From positions 1,736,001 through 1,800,000 of the forward strand of contig MCGE01000001.1 in assembly GCA_002105175.1 (NCBI GenBank): a stretch of 64,000 nt of DNA, written 5' to 3'. The stretch is from Absidia repens (Eukaryota > Mucoromycota > Mucoromycetes > Mucorales > Cunninghamellaceae). The notes below the pieces were generated by a model. It saw only the letters and a program-made list of their open reading frames with translations. It was not told the origin of the DNA and did not search any database. Positions within the stretch are counted from its first letter, which is position 1. Every line of letters begins with the position of its first letter. The position numbers and the translations under genes are program-made. Below, one piece after another: positions 22,622-33,934 of this stretch.

Positions 22622-22904
22622 TGATGTGATTTAGCTTTATTTATGATTTTGACATTTCGGGTTTAGTTTTTTTTACCCCTTTTTAGTTTATATTTTTTAC
22701 ACCTTCCATTCTTTCTCTTCTTCCTCTTATTTTTTTATCTCAAACCACTCTACTTTTTAACATACTTTATTGAACCGGCCATAGTCGGTAAGTGTTATTT
22801 TATTCGCCCTTCATTTCTCTTTTATGTAAATATGATGTGGGTGCTAAATACCCACTTTTAATAAATTAGGTTCTTTTTACACAACAAATCTTCACTCTAT
22901 ATCA
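22622..22904 (+). repeat. 3' LTR, 283 bp
   Basis: Same length as the 5' LTR and no difference found by eye, including the AATAAA at 22860-22865. Followed by the right GAGAC duplication at 22905-22909. Confidence 0.95.
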
Positions 22905-23460
22905 GAGACCCTTTCAATTTGGATCTAGGAACTGAAGGCACCATTAGTTGGCATGTTGAGGCCGTCATTAGCTTAGTTTAGTTCTAGTTTGTCCGCAGTT
23001 TTTATCTACGACTGAATAAAATAGGTCTCTTTTACATACTTTAATGAAAATGTCCAAATATTCTCTCTCATGTCTTAATAATAGGTCTCTGTCTTTTTTT
23101 TTTTTTTTTTTACCACTGCCGTTTCGATTAGTGTTGACCGTTGCTGTGCCTCAATAGCAGATGTCCCTTTTGCCTTTCTAATACCCCGTAGACTATTTAG
23201 CTTTCTTTATAGAACAGTATCTTGATAATAGTGTTGACTTTCTTCCATTCTCACATTAGACTCCCTCATGCTTCCTCGAATAGATCCTTCCATTTCATAC
23301 ATCGTTGGAATGAACCTCTCTCCTTTAGTTTTAATATCTACCAATATGCTTTAATAAAACATTTCTTTTTATTAACCATCATTTGGCTATCGAGTAGTGA
23401 ACAATGTCGCTGTTGTAGCTGTCTTTTGTCAGTGTACTACTAAGCATCTGTTTTCCAGTC
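22905..23460 (+). repeat. Dispersed non-coding repeat, copy B, right part
   Basis: Continues copy B after the insertion: GAGACCCTTTCAATTTGGATCTAGG, CACCATTAGTTGGC, TAGCTTAGTTTAG, AATAAAATAGGTCTC, TCTCATGTCTTAATAATAG, then TTAATAAAACATTTC and the tail AACAATGTCGCTGTTGTAG. The end is approximate. Confidence 0.75.
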
Positions 23461-23558
23461 CGCTATGACCACTTCCCCTTCCCACTACCTTAAAGACCCA
23501 GATACTGGTTGCTAGTTTTACTTAGAACCGTTACTACCAAAGATAGCCTGATTGATAC

Positions 23559-23559
<1 letters not shown>

Positions 23560-23610
<51 letters not shown>
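23560..23610. repeat. 51-bp poly(A) tract
   Basis: Uninterrupted run of A, the longest homopolymer in the window, about 100 bp beyond the end of repeat copy B. Length is uncertain in any assembly. Confidence 0.8.
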
Positions 23611-23611
<1 letters not shown>

Positions 23612-23929
23612 ACAAGCTCCAACACCAGGCTTATTACTTGGTTCCGACACTTTTGCTGGGATACCACATACAATGTGTTCTGAATAACGGTCAGGATAAT
23701 ATTAATTTCTCCAACGAAAGTAAATCTACATTTTATGTATCAGCTCGACCTAAGATTGGTTTTCACCACGACTTTTTGGTCATCCTTACTCCTTATCTAT
23801 CTTCCCCGCTGTAGCTGCTTTTAGTTTATATTTGATCCTTTACACGTAGTATACATACTATCCTTCTAGCTATATCTTTTCCACCTCTTATTTATATATA
23901 CGATTCCCATTTTATTCATATTTTTTGAC

Positions 23930-24695
23930 AACAATAAAAAGCAGTTTTATTTATGACAGCAAAGACAATGATATTTGGTATAATGCCGGGTAAATTGTAC
24001 TCCTCGCCGAAAATATTAAATTATAGTACATATAACAATTGTCAACACTAATCTAAAGTGGTGTTGGTAAAAAGATACCTTTTGTTCAAGGCTAGGCTAA
24101 TAAGACGTTTTTCCTTGAAACATGTAAAACTAGATATATTTTATTGAAGATTTAACCTAAGAACAAACCAAAGACCACTGTAGGTGGAATCTAATATACA
24201 GTGCAAAGTAGGCAGGACGTCAGAAAGATTATAAATATATATCTTTTATTGAAACAAAACAAGTAGCAACGCTCATCTAGTGGGGCGCTGGTGAAAAGGG
24301 ATCTATTGCACAAGACATGAAAAAAAAAACTAACACGACGTTTTTCATTGGCGCATGTAAAATAGATATATTTTATTTAAACTTAGATACAAACTATGGA
24401 GGTACTGGTACTAAACAAGCTCATGATGGCTCCCAAAAAGCCAACTAACCATGCCTTCAGATCCTAGACCCAAAATGAAAGGGTTTCCCCAGGCATCTTG
24501 TAATCCCTGAGCTGAAAACGCTTCTAAACTAGACCTGACACTATTCCCAGTCCAAAATAACCCCATACAAGTTAAATAGTGAAGGAAAAAATTAGAAGAA
24601 AATGAAAAAGAACGAGAGCGAAAAAATTAAAAAAGTGAGGAGTAAATAAATTCACGTGGGCGGGATGTGAATTGTTTTATGTTGTCACTGTTGAG
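23930..24695 (-). repeat. Dispersed non-coding repeat, copy C (minus strand)
   Basis: Read on the minus strand it starts near 24695 with CACATCCCGCCCACGTGAATTTATTTACTCC and runs through TTTAGAAGCGTTTTCAGCTC, GGGATTACAAGATGCCTGGGG, AAACCCTTTCATTTTGG and TTAGTTGGC. The AATAAA module then occurs twice as diverged direct copies (about 24395-24262 and 24165-24045), each with an AATAAAATATATCTA-like start and a GTGTTG(A/C)-like end. Boundaries at the low-coordinate side are uncertain. Confidence 0.7.
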
Positions 24696-25309
24696 TGCAG
24701 TTTCGACGGCAAAAAACAAAAAAACAAAAGAAGGTTCCGGAACACCGCTCCCTTGATAGATATAGCATGGCTTCACCACGATATTACCCACAGTTGCAAT
24801 TTTGGTTTCCTATTGGGATCGTTATTGCGGGATCTTGCTATAATACATGATTTGGCTTTTAGGATTTTAAGTCAGGCATCTACCCTTTTTCGAGCCGATG
24901 TTCATTGTCATGAATAGAAAATATGGTTATGCTCTGGGATAAATAACAATGACAGAGAAATCAGTAAAATGTGTACGATTTTTCATCAAATAGTACCGAA
25001 CTGGTATGGATCACAGGTTGTGCTGTTTTTTAGTGTGCATTCCTAAACGAACTTCTGATTGGGAAAAATGCGCGGTGTTTCAATCATATAGGGGGGAAAC
25101 CAACAGAATGAGAGAAATGAACGTGGCTATCAAAATCTTTGGCCACGTCTTGGTAAATCCAAAAGAGCCAATCAATTTATGCCATTTAATCAATGCTTAA
25201 CATTATAAATAAATAGACCCCTTACAACACCCACCATTCCTTTTTTTTTTTTTAATTTTCAATTTTCACCTTTTTTTATTCCCATTCATTATATATACAT
25301 AAAATCAAA
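24696..25309. other. Intergenic, promoter of KAR2
   Basis: No gene seen. Close to the KAR2 start there is a T-rich tract (25240-25252) and a TATATATACATAAA stretch 25 bp before the ATG. Confidence 0.5.
25143..25149 (-). promoter_or_regulatory. Candidate unfolded-protein-response element
   Basis: CCACGTC, that is GACGTGG on the minus strand, about 165 bp before the KAR2 start codon. GACGTGG is the core bound by XBP1/Hac1-type bZIP factors, and BiP genes are classic targets. A CCAAT lies nearby at about 25168. Assignment is by motif and context only. Confidence 0.35.
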
Positions 25310-27409
25310 ATGCAAAGGCGGACAGCATTACTGGCCTTCTTCGCTATTGTAGTGGCCTTATTTATTGGTGTCTCTACTGTGCAAGCGGGTGAGAAGGAAG
25401 AGTTTGGAACTGGTAAGTGAAAAAAGAATAGTTATCAAAGCACTTCCGAGAATGTCAAGAACGATGGGTTAAAACGTTATGCTAATAATAATAATAATAA
25501 TATGTCTTTTCTTCTCTTCTTTCTAGTTATTGGTATTGATTTGGGTACAACATACTCTTGTGTTGGTGTACAAAAGAACGGACGCGTTGAAATTATTGCG
25601 AACGATCAAGGTCATCGTATCACACCTTCGTATGTTGCCTTTACCGATGAAGAACGTCTGATTGGGGATGCAGCCAAGAATCAATATGCCTCCAATCCTG
25701 AACGCACTGTGTTTGATGCAAAACGTCTTATTGGTCGCCGCTACAATGATAAGGATGTCAAGACGGATATGAAACACTTCCCCTTCAAGTTGGTCAACAA
25801 GAACGGTGCCCCCAATATCCAAGTGGCTGTGAAGAATGACAACAAGGTGTTTACCCCTGAAGAAATCTCTGGTATGGTACTCACCAAGATGAAGGAAACC
25901 GCTGAAGCTTACCTTGGCAAGACCGTAACCCACGCTGTTGTGACTGTACCCGCCTACTTCAATGATGCCCAACGTCAAGCTACCAAGGATGCTGGTACCA
26001 TTGCTGGCTTGAATATTCTCCGTATCATCAACGAACCTACCGCTGCTGCGATCGCTTATGGCTTGGACAAGAACGACGGGGAAAAGCATGTATTGGTGTA
26101 TGATTTGGGTGGTGGTACTTTTGATGTCTCCCTCTTATCTATTGATGATGGTATCTTTGAGGTCTTGGCTACTGCTGGTGATACTCACTTGGGTGGTGAA
26201 GATTTCGATAGCCGTGTGATGGATCACTTTGTGAAGATGTGGAAGAAGAAGAATGGCGGTGAAGACATTACGACCGATCTCAAGACCATGGGTAAACTCA
26301 AGCGTGAAGTCGAAAAGGCCAAGCGTGCTCTCTCCTCTCAAATGTCTGTGCGAATTGAAGTTGAATCCTTCTACCAAGGCAAGGATCTGTCTGAAACCCT
26401 CACCCGTGCCAAGTTTGAAGAACTCAATAATGACCTCTTCCGCAAGACCCTCAAGCCTGTCGAACAAGTACTCAAGGATGCTGGTTTCACAAAGGACAAA
26501 GTGGATGATATCGTTCTCGTTGGTGGCTCTACTCGTATTCCCAAGGTACAGAAATTGTTGGAAGACTTCTTCAATGGCAAAAAACCCTCCAAGGGGATCA
26601 ATCCTGACGAAGCTGTGGCTTATGGCGCTGCTGTGCAAGGTGGGATTCTTTCTGGTGAAGAAGGATCGGACAAGGTGTTGCTTTTGGACGTGAACCCTTT
26701 GACGCTCGGTATTGAAACCACCGGTGGTGTGATGTCCAAGTTGATTCCCCGTAACACGGTGATACCTACCAAGAAATCGCAAATCTTCTCCACAGCTGCC
26801 GATAACCAACCTACGGTCTTGATCCAAGTGTATGAAGGTGAACGGGCGATGACCAAGGACAACAATAAGCTCGGTAAATTCGAACTCAACGGTATTGCTC
26901 CTGCTCCGCGCGGTGTTCCCCAAATTGAAGTGACATTTGAAATCGATGCCAACGGTATTCTCAAGGTGGGTGCATCTGATAAGGCGTCTGGCAAATCCGA
27001 ATCCATCACCATTACCAACGATAAGGGCCGCCTCTCTCAAGAAGACATCGACCGCATGGTGCGTGAAGCTGAAGAATTCGCTGATGAAGATCGTGCTGTC
27101 CGTGAACGTACTGAAGCCAAGAACCAACTCGAAAACTACATCTACACTCTCAAGAGTCAATTGGCCGACGACGGTGCGTTGGCTACCAAAGCATCGGACG
27201 ATGACAAGGAAGCTATTCAAGATGCTATCAAAGACAAGCTGGACTGGTTGGATGAAACTCCCAATGCCGAAAAGGAAGACTTTGATGAAAAGCGTGAAGA
27301 ATTGGAATCCGTGGTCAACCCTATCACTAGCAAGTTGTATGCTGATGGCTCCTCTTCCTCCGGCGCCCCTGAAGATGATGAACCCTTATACGACCATGAT
27401 GAATTGTAA
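25310..27409 (+). CDS. KAR2: ER Hsp70 chaperone BiP/Kar2
   Basis: ER-lumenal Hsp70 that binds nascent and misfolded proteins, helps translocation and restrains the unfolded protein response. Exons 25310-25412 and 25527-27409; 661 aa. Exon 1 encodes a signal peptide ([20 protein letters not shown] ... VQAG). Exon 2 starts [14 protein letters not shown] and shows the Hsp70 signatures [14 protein letters not shown] and [17 protein letters not shown], the interdomain linker [14 protein letters not shown] and a substrate-binding domain. The protein ends DHDEL, the fungal ER retention signal. Intron placement after the signal peptide separates targeting and chaperone parts. Long open frames opposite it are codon-bias shadows. 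Confidence 0.98.
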
Positions 27410-27555
27410 AAATCCTTCTCCCCCTCTTATCTCTCTGTTTTATTATGATCAATGATAGAATAGATTCATCTAGTTTATTTTATCTCTTTATTTTATATAT
27501 ATATATATATTTACATACGTTCTTTTTTTTTTTTTTTTATCAATCCATGAACTGA

Positions 27556-27561
27556 AATAAA
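27556..27561 (+). terminator. Poly(A) signal AATAAA, KAR2
   Basis: AATAAA about 150 bp after the stop. The next gene starts only 70 bp further on, so this spacer is both KAR2 terminator and Arp10 promoter. Confidence 0.4.
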
Positions 27562-27629
27562 AAAAAAAAATCCCCCATTTTTATTTTTTCAAACACCGTC
27601 TTTTTTTGTTTTTTCCCTTCATATCCAAT

Positions 27630-29677
27630 ATGACGACCACGTCCATGTCATCCGAGCCATTACCGTCAGCGTATCTCTCCAATTACAACACATCATCTTC
27701 AATACACAGCTTTACACGGCGTCACTCGATTTATGGCACGGAAGATAGAGTGGTATTAGATATTGGATCACTTTACATCAAGTGCGGTTTTTCTGGAGAA
27801 TCACATCCGCGCCATTTGGTGCCCACCTGGTCTCGTCTTGTGCGGTCCAGTAACCGTGATGGTGAAGCATATCGAATAGATGGAAAAGTAAGATCATCAA
27901 GTCTTATTTTTTTTTTGTTACTGAACGAATGCTTTATACTGATATGCTCCCGTTCCCTTCCCCCTTTTTTTTTTTTTATTTTTTTACTTCATCTAGCTTA
28001 CTAGTCTGTACAGTTTGAATATTATGGCAAAGGGCAACTTGCAACAGTTGGAAGAAAAACTCAAGACACTTCTCCACGATATATACTTTAGGTAAACATC
28101 TCCCCTTGGTTGAATGAGTGTCGATGCTATTTCATGTAGACTGACTTACTTTTTTATTTTTATGTGTAGACTATTACTGACTGATCCAAAATCCAGAAAA
28201 GTGATTATTTGTGAATCGCCCCTTGTGCCTATTGTAGTAAAACAAACCATTGCTCGGCTTTTATTCGATTACTTCCAGGTACCATCGCTCTCTTTTGTTC
28301 CTATTCATCTGATGGCATTATTGACGACTGGCCTGACGACAGGACTGGTGATTGATTGTGGTCATTTAGAAACGACAACGTTACCAGTAAGTTTGGAGTA
28401 AGGAGGGGGAGGGGCAGGGCAAGACGATCAACATAAATCTGACCTGATCTACCTTCTTTTTTTTTTTTCTTCTTTAGGTCTACTCTGCACGTCCTTTGAT
28501 TCCATATATCACCACTTCATCATTGGCAGGCCAAGCAGTAACAAGACGATTGGCGACATTATTATTAGCCCATGGGCGCATGATTCCTCCTTCTAATCTC
28601 CATCTCTCCCTGGCACCGCAAGTCGCCATCCCATCTTCAGTGTTGACACCTTTATTGTTGGAAGAAATCAAAACAAGAGTGTTGTTTTGCTCCGTCTCCA
28701 CCACATCATCATCACAACAGCAGCAACAGCAGCAACAGCAGCAACAACAGCAACAACAACAACGACAACAACGACACGATACCCTGACAAGAGAAGAACG
28801 CATCGAACTTGACAAGACCACGAGCCATGCCACCGATATCCACTTCCCGATCCAATTACCTCACACACAAGAAAAAGCAACGCTGATGATCCCAGGTTGG
28901 ATTCGAGAACATGCCATGGACATTGTGTTTGAAGGCAACGATGAACTGGATTATGCCGACAAGACACTGGATATTGGCGAAGACAATCCCCCTGAGGACG
29001 ACGACGACGACGAGGATGATGATGGTGACGATGATGAGAAGACTGATCACGATGATGATGAGAACAACAACGATAAACCCAAAAAGAAGAAGAAGAGGAT
29101 TCAGCAGGAATATGAATTTGAAACGGGGATTGCGCATTGTATTTTGAACTGTCTACGACGCGTGCCGGCGGATCTTCGGAAACCCATGATGTCGTCGTTA
29201 TTGGTGGTCGGTGGGACGGCCATGGTGCCAGGCTTCCAAACCAAACTGAAACATTCCCTCCTGAATATCTTGCAACTCCCCACACCGCTTGAAGCCGCCC
29301 GCTATGGTAGCTTGGCTGGACTTGCTCCTTTTATCCATTTTCTCGATCAACCTGCAGCAGCAGCAGCTCCGGTGGTGGCAGGCGAGGATCAGCTTTCATC
29401 TCCGCAACCACAAAAATCAGGGCCCATCTTTAAAAGCAATGTCCGTGGTTGGATTGGTGGTAAGAAATATACCTGTGAAGTGATGGAGCGAGCGTATGTG
29501 TATATATGGTGTGCGGTAGTGGTCTAATGAGTGTATTATTATTTTGTTTTCCTACTAGGCTCATTGATGGGATCTTTGAAATTATCGGGTGAAGAAATGG
29601 TCAAGGAAAAATTCAATGGCTCGGTCACTGATTGGTCGGTAGGACAAGTAACGGGACATTGGTCACAAAATGAATAG
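27630..29677 (+). CDS. Actin-related protein Arp10 (dynactin pointed-end subunit Arp11/ACTR10-like)
   Basis: Actin-fold protein expected at the pointed end of the dynactin filament, which supports dynein transport and nuclear migration in hyphae. Exons 27630-27887, 27997-28091, 28170-28386, 28478-29459, 29559-29677; 556 aa, longer than usual Arp10. Motifs: VVLDIGSLYIKCGFSGESHPRHLVP (phosphate-1 loop region), KVIICESPLVPIVVKQTIAR, GLVIDCGHLETTTLPVY (phosphate-2) and SLLVVGGTAMVPGF (adenosine loop). The C-terminus WIGGSLMGSLKLSGEEM fits only with donor 29459/29460. Two low-complexity insertions, poly-Gln around 28720-28770 and a 40-residue Asp/Glu stretch around 28990-29080, explain the extra length. 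Confidence 0.88.
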
Positions 29678-30016
29678 TGTAGCCTCTCCTCCTCCTCTTC
29701 CTCCTTCTTTTCCCTCTTCATTGACTTTTATTTATTTTTAGTGTAGTGTAGTATAGTATAGTATAGTTTATTTTAGTTGGTATTATTATTAGTTATTTTA
29801 TTATAATCGTTGACACCTCTTTATACAATAAAATAAGGATGACCTTTCTTTTTATTTTTCGTATATATGTAAAACGATTTTGTATGTAGTAAACTGTTAA
29901 AAATTTCAGGTTTCTATTATTACATTTTTTGTGCTGTATAAAAAAAATAAAAAAAAAGACGATCGTAATATGTATTGAATGATAAAAGAACAAACGTTGA
30001 TTTTATTTTAAATTCG

Positions 30017-30058
<42 letters not shown>

Positions 30059-30683
30059 GAGGGGAAGGACAGTTGTGTTTGTGAAGGAGGCAAAAGTTGG
30101 GTAGATGATAGAGATCAATAAAACTAGGCACGGTCATATGTGTGTTGTATGGTAAAAGGACAATGTTGATTTTATTAAATTCGAATAATATATATGTATA
30201 TATATGAGTAGGGTAATAGAGAGGCGGTTTACTACACTAAAGGGAAGAAAAAAGAGTGATTGTATGTGTGTGTGTGGTAGAGGGAGGGGGGGAAGAGACA
30301 AATATACAACGCAAATAAAAAATGTGTAAATGAATGGATAAATGATAGAGATCAATAAAACTAGGCAAAATAGAATAAATAATAAAGATATGAATAAGAA
30401 TACTAAGACTAAAACGTACGTGGGTGTAGATGTTCACTATGTAAATATACCAAATCAAGAGGGGGGAGGTTGCGCGAAGGAAAGAGAAAGAGTGAAAGAA
30501 GTGTGTAATATAGGTAAAGAGGAAGGATCTCATGTCATTTGCCCATACTTTTTGACGTAAAATAAACTAAGGTAAAAAAGAAATAGGGGGACGAAGGTGT
30601 GTGTGGTGGGAGTCATCATTCGATATCAAATCAAGACGCAATGGCATGTATAGAAGAGTCTTGAACAAAAAGAAGGCGTGAAC
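29678..30683. other. Intergenic, convergent 3' ends with duplicated AT-rich segment
   Basis: Contains the Arp10 poly(A) signal (AATAAA 29827-29832), an (AT)n tract 30019-30055 and repeated words noted separately. No gene seen. Confidence 0.5.
29978..30366. repeat. Local direct duplication, AT-rich
   Basis: GATAAAAGAACAAACGTTGATTTTATTTTAAATTCGAA (29980 region) recurs as GGTAAAAGGACAATGTTGATTTTATTAAATTCGAA (30150 region), and GATAGAGATCAATAAAACTAGGCA at about 30107 recurs at about 30344. This gives overlapping direct repeats with a spacing of about 170-240 bp. Confidence 0.7.
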
Positions 30684-33068
30684 CTATTTCTTTGTCATAG
30701 TGGGTGTTGCTGTTCCTTTTTTCCTTGGTGCTGGTGACTTTGTGTTTTCACTTATCGAGTTGGTTCGTTTTCCTACATAATATACTAGTTGAGTATAATC
30801 ATACATTGACCTCAAAAACCACGCTCTCTACTTACTTGATTGAAGTTCTGGGCTTTGAATAAAATCATTCATCTCCTGTAGCTGCTGCTGCTGTTGTTGC
30901 TGTTGCTGTTGTGGCTGCTGTTGTAGTTGCGGAGGTTGTGTATTGCCAAATGCACCCGGGTATGATTGAGGAGGGTATGATGACATGATCTGAGCAAGGG
31001 GGTCAGAGGACGACGCGGGCGATGATGAGTGGAATGGTTGTTGCTGTGACAGAGGTAACCCTGATGGTGATGGTGATGGCACACCTCCATTGATCATTGC
31101 CGCTGCCTGCTGCTGGTGTTGAAATTGGAGCATCATTTGCTGCTGTTGGTGATGTAGGTGCTGTTGATTTTGTAGGTTGTAATTTTGCTGCTGCTGCTGC
31201 TGCTGTTGTTGTTGTTGTAGATGTTGTTGTTGTTGATATGCCTGCTGTTGTAGTAACATTTTTCGTTGTTGCTGGAAAAAAGCTTGCTGTTGTTGTTGTT
31301 GCAGAGGTTGCTGCGATGGAGTTGATTGTTGAGGACCGCTTTGTGTTTTGACCACGGGTGAAGCTGAATTGTAGACGGTTTGGTTTTCATCGTTGGTATT
31401 GGTGGTGATCTTGTTGCCGATGCTGTTACTGTTTTTATTCTTGGAGGATGAGGGATTCTGTTGTTGTTGCTGCTGTTGATCTCCAACCACGGGTTCCTCT
31501 TTCACCGTCGCTTTGTCCCCCTTTGATGATTTCTGTCGCGTCATTGTTGGTCGTTTTGCATTTTTCTTTTTCCCAACCATAGGTGATGCCGTCATTTCTT
31601 TGTCTGCTGGGCTCGTGACTAGATCAGGAGCGTTGTGTGATGATGTATTATTGCTAGTTGGTAATGTGCCCTTGCTGATTCGTTGTTCCATGTTGTACGC
31701 CAGAGCATTTAAACTTTCTATAGTTCATATAATAGAAAAAAAAAATGGTAATCGTAAGTTGAATGACTAGTAGCCTAAATTATGCTCAATATATATCATG
31801 TGTGTGTGTGTGTTCCTTACCTTTTGCAGTTGTTCCAGTGATCAAAGAATGAAATACAAGATCATCCAGTCGTCCAACACTATCCAGCATCTAAATTATC
31901 AAGTAAAAGTAAAGTCAGCATAACTCTTTTCCAACCTTCATCAGTCAACTCTTTTAGTTTTTTTTCTTACCTGTAATATGGTATAGGTTTTTGATGGCAT
32001 GCCCCACGCATTGATAGGTGATTCAGGTAAAGCGTTTTTGTTTGCCTTCTTTAATTTTGACCCATCCTTGTTTAATGTCAGATGTGATCTTGCGATGTAT
32101 TCTTCATTGGCTTGGCATGCGAATTCAAAATGCTTGATTTTATATACGCCATCCTTCAGAGAAAAGCGGACCCATAAGTGACCAGTGGAAGCCACCTAGT
32201 TGTTTCAAAAGCACGTGGTTTGAGTATTGGCCATCCCATGTTGTGCCCCCTATTTTTTTTTTTTTTTTACCAGCGATCCATTATGATAACGATAGATAAA
32301 ATTAGCTCGAGGACATTCGACATTCATTTGGCCTCCAGGTAGAATGTATTCCATTGTTTGTTCCAAAGTCAGTTGAATAGAAGAGACACCGGAGTCATAG
32401 AGAGTAGAAAAGAAAGTGGCCATAGAATAATGTGATATATCTTTAAAAAAAAATCATATGTCAGATGAATAAAGTTGATCTTCCTATTTCTGCAAGGACC
32501 TTCATCAACCTCCTATTTTTTTCTTTCCTGTGTAAACATATAATATACTTACAGTATGCTTTTTGTTCATCCGTTTCACTATTCCGTAATCCCATTTTCA
32601 TTTGACTGGTCGCCGTAAAAAAATCTGCCACGAATCCATCCCAAAATGTTCGATGTGAAGCCTAGTAAATAAGATGAGTCCACTTGTAAATTCTTCTTTT
32701 TCCTCTCCCCGCTGACCTATACTCCCATACAAAATTCATCCACTTACTTGGTCACCAGGACTAAGCTGTTCAGCAAACTGTAGTAAACGAAGAACGGCAA
32801 GCCCTGTCGAGTATCTGAAAATTTAAAAAGGAAAGATAAATACATACACGGGGCTGATGAGGGTAAGACAAAAAAAAATTACCGTTTGTTCAACCCAGTT
32901 GATTTGGAAGCGTTCGGTAAAGAAGGCGTCAAAATAGGCGTCGGTGCAGCACTGATATCGTTCGTCGTCAAGGTTGGTGTCATTTTCGTTGCTGTTGCCG
33001 TTGTGAATTGAGGTGGAGGCTGAACTTGATGACCAGCTGTTTGTTGCTCCGTAGGTTGTCGATCGTGC

Positions 33069-33149
<81 letters not shown>

Positions 33150-33493
33150 AGCTGCAGCTGTTGTTGCTGTAGTTGTTGTTGCTTTAATTGTTGTTCTTGC
33201 TGGTGACGAAACTGTTGTTGCTGTTGATAAGCCAAAAGTTGTCTTTGCCGAAACAGTTGTTGCGCCTGTGCTTGTTCTTGTGCATTGATGACCGTTGGAT
33301 TAGGATGACCACCGTTTATTGCGGTGTTAAAACCGAGTGGAGCGGCAGGATGGTCGGATGAGACAAGAGAGGGAATAGGGGTTGCCTGAGGATTCATTGT
33401 TGGTGGTTGGGGCTGAGGCGACTGAGAAAGTGCAGAAGCATGTGATGGTGGGTGCTGTAAAGATCCAGCGGCAACAGGAGCAACTGCTGACAT
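30684..33493 (-). CDS. LIM-domain-binding family transcriptional cofactor (PtaB/Mfg1/SEUSS-like)
   Basis: Nuclear adaptor of the LIM_bind family; fungal members such as Mfg1, PtaB and Adn2/3 partner Flo8/LUFS-type regulators in filamentation and adhesion. Exons on the minus strand: 33493-32883, 32814-32748, 32661-32553, 32440-32271, 32195-31971, 31890-31821, 31717-30836, 30772-30684; 740 aa, all phases consistent. The N-terminus is Pro/Gln-rich with a very long Gln run. The conserved core is YSTGLAVLRLLQFAEQL, SHRTFWDGFVADFF, MEYILPGGQMNVECP, GHLWVRFSLKDGVYKIKHFEF and MLDSVGRLDDLVFHS. The C-terminal third is again Gln-rich with a basic end (MTKK). Start chosen at MSAVAPVAAG; further upstream the frame is translated promoter. 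Confidence 0.9.
33067..33200 (-). repeat. CAG/CAA trinucleotide repeat inside the LIM_bind gene
   Basis: About 45 consecutive CAA/CAG-type codons (GTT/GCT on the plus strand), split into a pure CAA block and a pure CAG block, encoding a nearly uninterrupted poly-Gln run. Confidence 0.85.
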
Positions 33494-33934
33494 GATATGC
33501 TGGGAAGATATGAAACCAATGCAGTGAGTTTGAAGGAATAGGGCAGAAAAAAAACCAAGTGAAAAAAATAAAGGGGAAGGGGGGTAAAAGAAAAAGAAAA
33601 ACAATTCAAGGTAATAGAATCTGTTTTCGGTTTTCGTTGTATACTAAAGAATGGATGGGAGGATGTTGATTGGATGAGAGGGTATGGATATACACGAAGA
33701 CGGAAGAAGGGGAAGGAAAATGGTAGAGAAGTTTAAAAAAAAAAAAAAACCAAAAAAACCAAAAAACTAAAAAAAAAAAAATAGAGAGAGAAAAGAAAGG
33801 CTACAACGTCATTGGTGTATTGCATTTTTTGTTTCAAATCCCGCATAGTAATCGCCTACCTGCATCACTGCAAAAATAAAAAAATTAAAAAAAAATTAAA
33901 AAAAAGGTATACATAGATAAAACCACAGTTTATT
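33494..33934. other. Intergenic, promoter of the LIM_bind gene
   Basis: A-rich on the plus strand (T-rich leader for the minus-strand gene). TTTATT at 33929-33934 sits next to the stop codon of the Uds1 gene and would be an unusually close AATAAA on the minus strand. Nothing else seen. Confidence 0.45.

Larger units (their letters stand above)
17518..22904 (+). mobile_element. Ty3/gypsy LTR retrotransposon, complete, 5387 bp
   Basis: Full-length element: 283-bp LTRs beginning TGAT and ending ATCA, primer-binding site, gag, pol in the order protease-RT-RNase H-integrase (Ty3/gypsy order), polypurine tract, second LTR. The LTRs read as identical along their length, which implies recent insertion. 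It lies in the same orientation as the host repeat (copy B). Gag and pol are in different frames with the zinc knuckle split at the junction. The only other possible defect is an unusual protease motif. Confidence 0.95.

Noticed and set aside
26135..27220. 361-codon open frame opposite KAR2
   Set aside because: Antisense frames of this kind are a known by-product of Hsp70 codon usage; no start context, no domain, and the sense gene is certain.
29460..29527. Continuation of the Arp10 exon to ERAYVYIWCAVVV
   Set aside because: Using the donor after WIGG (29459) joins directly to SLMGSLKLSGEEM, which matches the actin-fold C-terminus; the read-through is intron.
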